From Candidatus Udaeobacter sp. (lineage in GTDB: Bacteria > Verrucomicrobiota > Verrucomicrobiia > Chthoniobacterales > UBA10450), in assembly GCA_013372845.1 (NCBI GenBank), contig JAALOD010000009.1, positions 1 through 52,330 on the forward strand: a DNA stretch of 52,330 bases, in the 5' to 3' direction. The notes under the pieces were generated by a model. It was not told the origin of the DNA. It did no database searches and saw only the letters and a list, made by a program, of their open reading frames with translations. This document shows, piece by piece, positions 50,827-52,330 of the stretch. A program made the translations under genes and the position numbers. The first letter of the stretch is position 1, and every line of letters begins with the position of its first letter.

Positions 50827-52329
50827 TCATGCTTCGACTCCGATTTTTTTAAGCAACGCCGGGAATCGTGGGTCGGCACGCAAGTCATCCAAACCGGCAC
50901 AGATGCAGTATTCCCGCAGATACGCAAGGCTACCGTTTTCGTGTTCCATGCCGCGCGCAAAACAAGCGAACGCTTCATCGTGATTACCTAAACTTGCGTG
51001 AACCAAACCCAGATAAGGTGGCTGGACATACATGTGCTTTCCGAGTTCGCGCAAATCTTCGAGAACCTGTTGAGCTTCGGCCTTCCGATCCAGCCGGCCC
51101 AGCAGGCACCCGAGGTCGGCCAATGGAACAGGCCCTCCTCCCAGCATCACCGCTTTGCGCAAGTCTGCGACGGCAGCATCGTGCATTCCCTGAGACCAAT
51201 GGGCCAAGCCCAACATCCAATATGTCCCAAAGAAGTTTGACTCTAGATCAAACAATCTATGGGCTTGTTCGAGCATCAGATCATACCGGTGAACCAACCA
51301 GTAGAGTCCTGCTGCGCCGAGATTGTTCATGGGGGATAAGGGATCGAGCTGTAGCGCCCACCGGGCATGAGTTACCGCCTCTTCGGTCCGTCTCCTGCAC
51401 GCCAAAAAAAGGCTGTAATGCTCGTGAGCGGTGACGTAGTTTGGGTTAAGCCTGATCGCTTGTTTAAAGCAGTCTTCAGCCCTTGACCAGTCCCTCTGGT
51501 TCCAAAATCTTACCATGGCCAAGGCGGTCTGTGTTTCGGCCAGGTTCGGATCGAGTTTCACTGCTTTTTCTGCGGCCAGATCGTGAGGACCGATTACAGA
51601 AAGCTTCTCTTCAAACGAGAGATGTCCGTAAAACCAGCCGTGTTGAAAAGAGAGCGATAAGGCAGCATAAGCTAGTGCGTAGTTTGGCTCTATTTCGAGG
51701 GCTTTTTTGCAACACTCGATGCAGCGCTTAAAGCCCTCACCAGTGAATTTGTTAAAGTGATACCTGGCCTCGAGATAAAGTTGATAGGCGTCGGGGTTGT
51801 AAGTGCCATGTTTCCCCAAGGGTTGATCGCCTGCGCCAACCAGTTGCATCTCTAGGGCGTCCACGATTTCGCGCGTAATCTCATCCTGAATCGCGAAGAC
51901 CTCTTGCATTTCGCGATCAAACGTTTGGGACCACAGGTGATCGCCGTCTACTGCATTAATCAATTGCGCCGTGATGCGTAGCCGGTTGCCAGCTTTGCGC
52001 ACACTGCCTTCCAAAATCGTTTTCACATTCAGTTGGTCACCGATCCGGCGGATGTCCTCATTTTTCCCTTTGAACGCAAAGCTCGAAGTCCGGGCGGGGA
52101 CGCGAAGCCCCTTCAATCGTGAAAACGACATTATCAGGTCTTCTGTCAGGCCGTCGCTCAGGTATTCATTCTCCGGGTCTGGGCTCATGTTCAGGAAGGG
52201 CAACACGGCAATCGATTTCTGAGTCGAAGAAGATTCATCGGCACGCACGAGGTCCGGTGGACCCGACGCTGCGCCCTCGTATCCGACCCAATAAACCTCC
52301 AGAGGTCGCATCATATTCTTGAGTTTCAC
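50827..52329 (-). CDS. Cyclase/TPR protein, C-terminal part (5' end beyond window)
   Basis: The 500-residue ORF runs off the right edge, so its start is not in the window. The first residues, KLKNMMRPLEVYWVGY, are the tail of a class III adenylate/guanylate cyclase domain as seen in many TPR cyclases. A TolB-N/FlgO-like periplasmic-fold domain follows (SIAVLPFLNMSPDPENEYLSDGLTEDLIMSFSRLKGLRVPARTSSFAFKG to DGDHLWSQTFDREMQEVFAIQDEI), then about six TPRs (ALAYAALSLSFQHGW, AEDCFKQAIRLNPNYVTAHEHY, DAAVADLRKAVMLGG). A cyclic-nucleotide signalling protein is likely, but the catalytic residues are outside the view. Confidence 0.85.
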   Translation of the reverse strand: MKLKNMMRPLEVYWVGYEGAASGPPDLVRADESSSTQKSIAVLPFLNMSPDPENEYLSDGLTEDLIMSFSRLKGLRVPARTSSFAFKGKNEDIRRIGDQLNVKTILEGSVRKAGNRLRITAQLINAVDGDHLWSQTFDREMQEVFAIQDEITREIVDALEMQLVGAGDQPLGKHGTYNPDAYQLYLEARYHFNKFTGEGFKRCIECCKKALEIEPNYALAYAALSLSFQHGWFYGHLSFEEKLSVIGPHDLAAEKAVKLDPNLAETQTALAMVRFWNQRDWSRAEDCFKQAIRLNPNYVTAHEHYSLFLACRRRTEEAVTHARWALQLDPLSPMNNLGAAGLYWLVHRYDLMLEQAHRLFDLESNFFGTYWMLGLAHWSQGMHDAAVADLRKAVMLGGGPVPLADLGCLLGRLDRKAEAQQVLEDLRELGKHMYVQPPYLGLVHASLGNHDEAFACFARGMEHENGSLAYLREYCICAGLDDLRADPRFPALLKKIGVEA

Positions 52330-52330
52330 C

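Overview
The window reads as chromosomal DNA of a free-living Gram-negative bacterium, most likely a soil Verrucomicrobiota of the Chthoniobacterales / 'Ca. Udaeobacter' type. That is an inference. It rests on the mid-50s GC appearance, TolC-type and beta-barrel outer-membrane proteins, lipoboxes, FecR proteins, several small conserved proteins I associate with that group (YEIRPRKD-type, DSEGRTIW-type, DUF2277, DUF5069), and dispersed GC-rich hairpin repeats. No phage, plasmid or complete insertion sequence is visible. Coding density is about 90 percent with frequent strand switches.

Region 1 (0-7.2 kb) holds a VOC protein, pgeF-type YfiH protein, TolC, MarR and moeA on the minus strand, then tRNA-Ser(GCT), a small conserved protein, an SDR, a truncated beta-helix gene, and a putative ribbon-helix-helix protein with two palindromes in front of it.

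Region 2 (7.4-23.9 kb) is the centrepiece: a dispersed but nearly complete eukaryote-like kynurenine pathway. It has tryptophan 2,3-dioxygenase, kynurenine 3-monooxygenase (with a C-terminal membrane helix), kynureninase, 3-hydroxyanthranilate 3,4-dioxygenase, ACMS decarboxylase, aminomuconate-semialdehyde dehydrogenase and a RidA-type 2-aminomuconate deaminase. Together these would take tryptophan to 4-oxalocrotonate. No recognisable kynurenine formamidase is present. Interleaved are a Rieske oxygenase, a VOC enzyme, an AI-2E-type permease, a secreted alpha/beta hydrolase, a frameshifted DUF1428 gene, and a SRPBCC/hypothetical/MarR operon preceded by a 15-bp-phased operator-like array.

Region 3 (24-32.5 kb) is envelope biology: an L,D-transpeptidase lipoprotein, a MoeB/rhodanese fusion, a thioredoxin-fold protein divergent from a TPR-LysM lipoprotein, and a minus-strand operon of two paralogous FecR-domain proteins (one fused to a very long beta-helix-like region through an 18-bp minisatellite) plus an outer-membrane barrel.

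Region 4 (32.6-45.8 kb) is mostly housekeeping: a BNR-repeat protein, coaE, rho and rnd in one tight minus-strand run, then fabI, an ABM monooxygenase, a GlcD-type FAD oxidase, a DPBB-like secreted protein, a sorbosone-dehydrogenase-like protein, nadE and tRNA-Lys(CTT).

Region 5 (45.8-52.3 kb) has a truncated malonyltransferase fragment beside the tRNA, a large acyl-ligase/ACP/acyltransferase fusion, a second L,D-transpeptidase, a degenerate small gene, and the C-terminal part of a cyclase/TPR protein that runs off the window.
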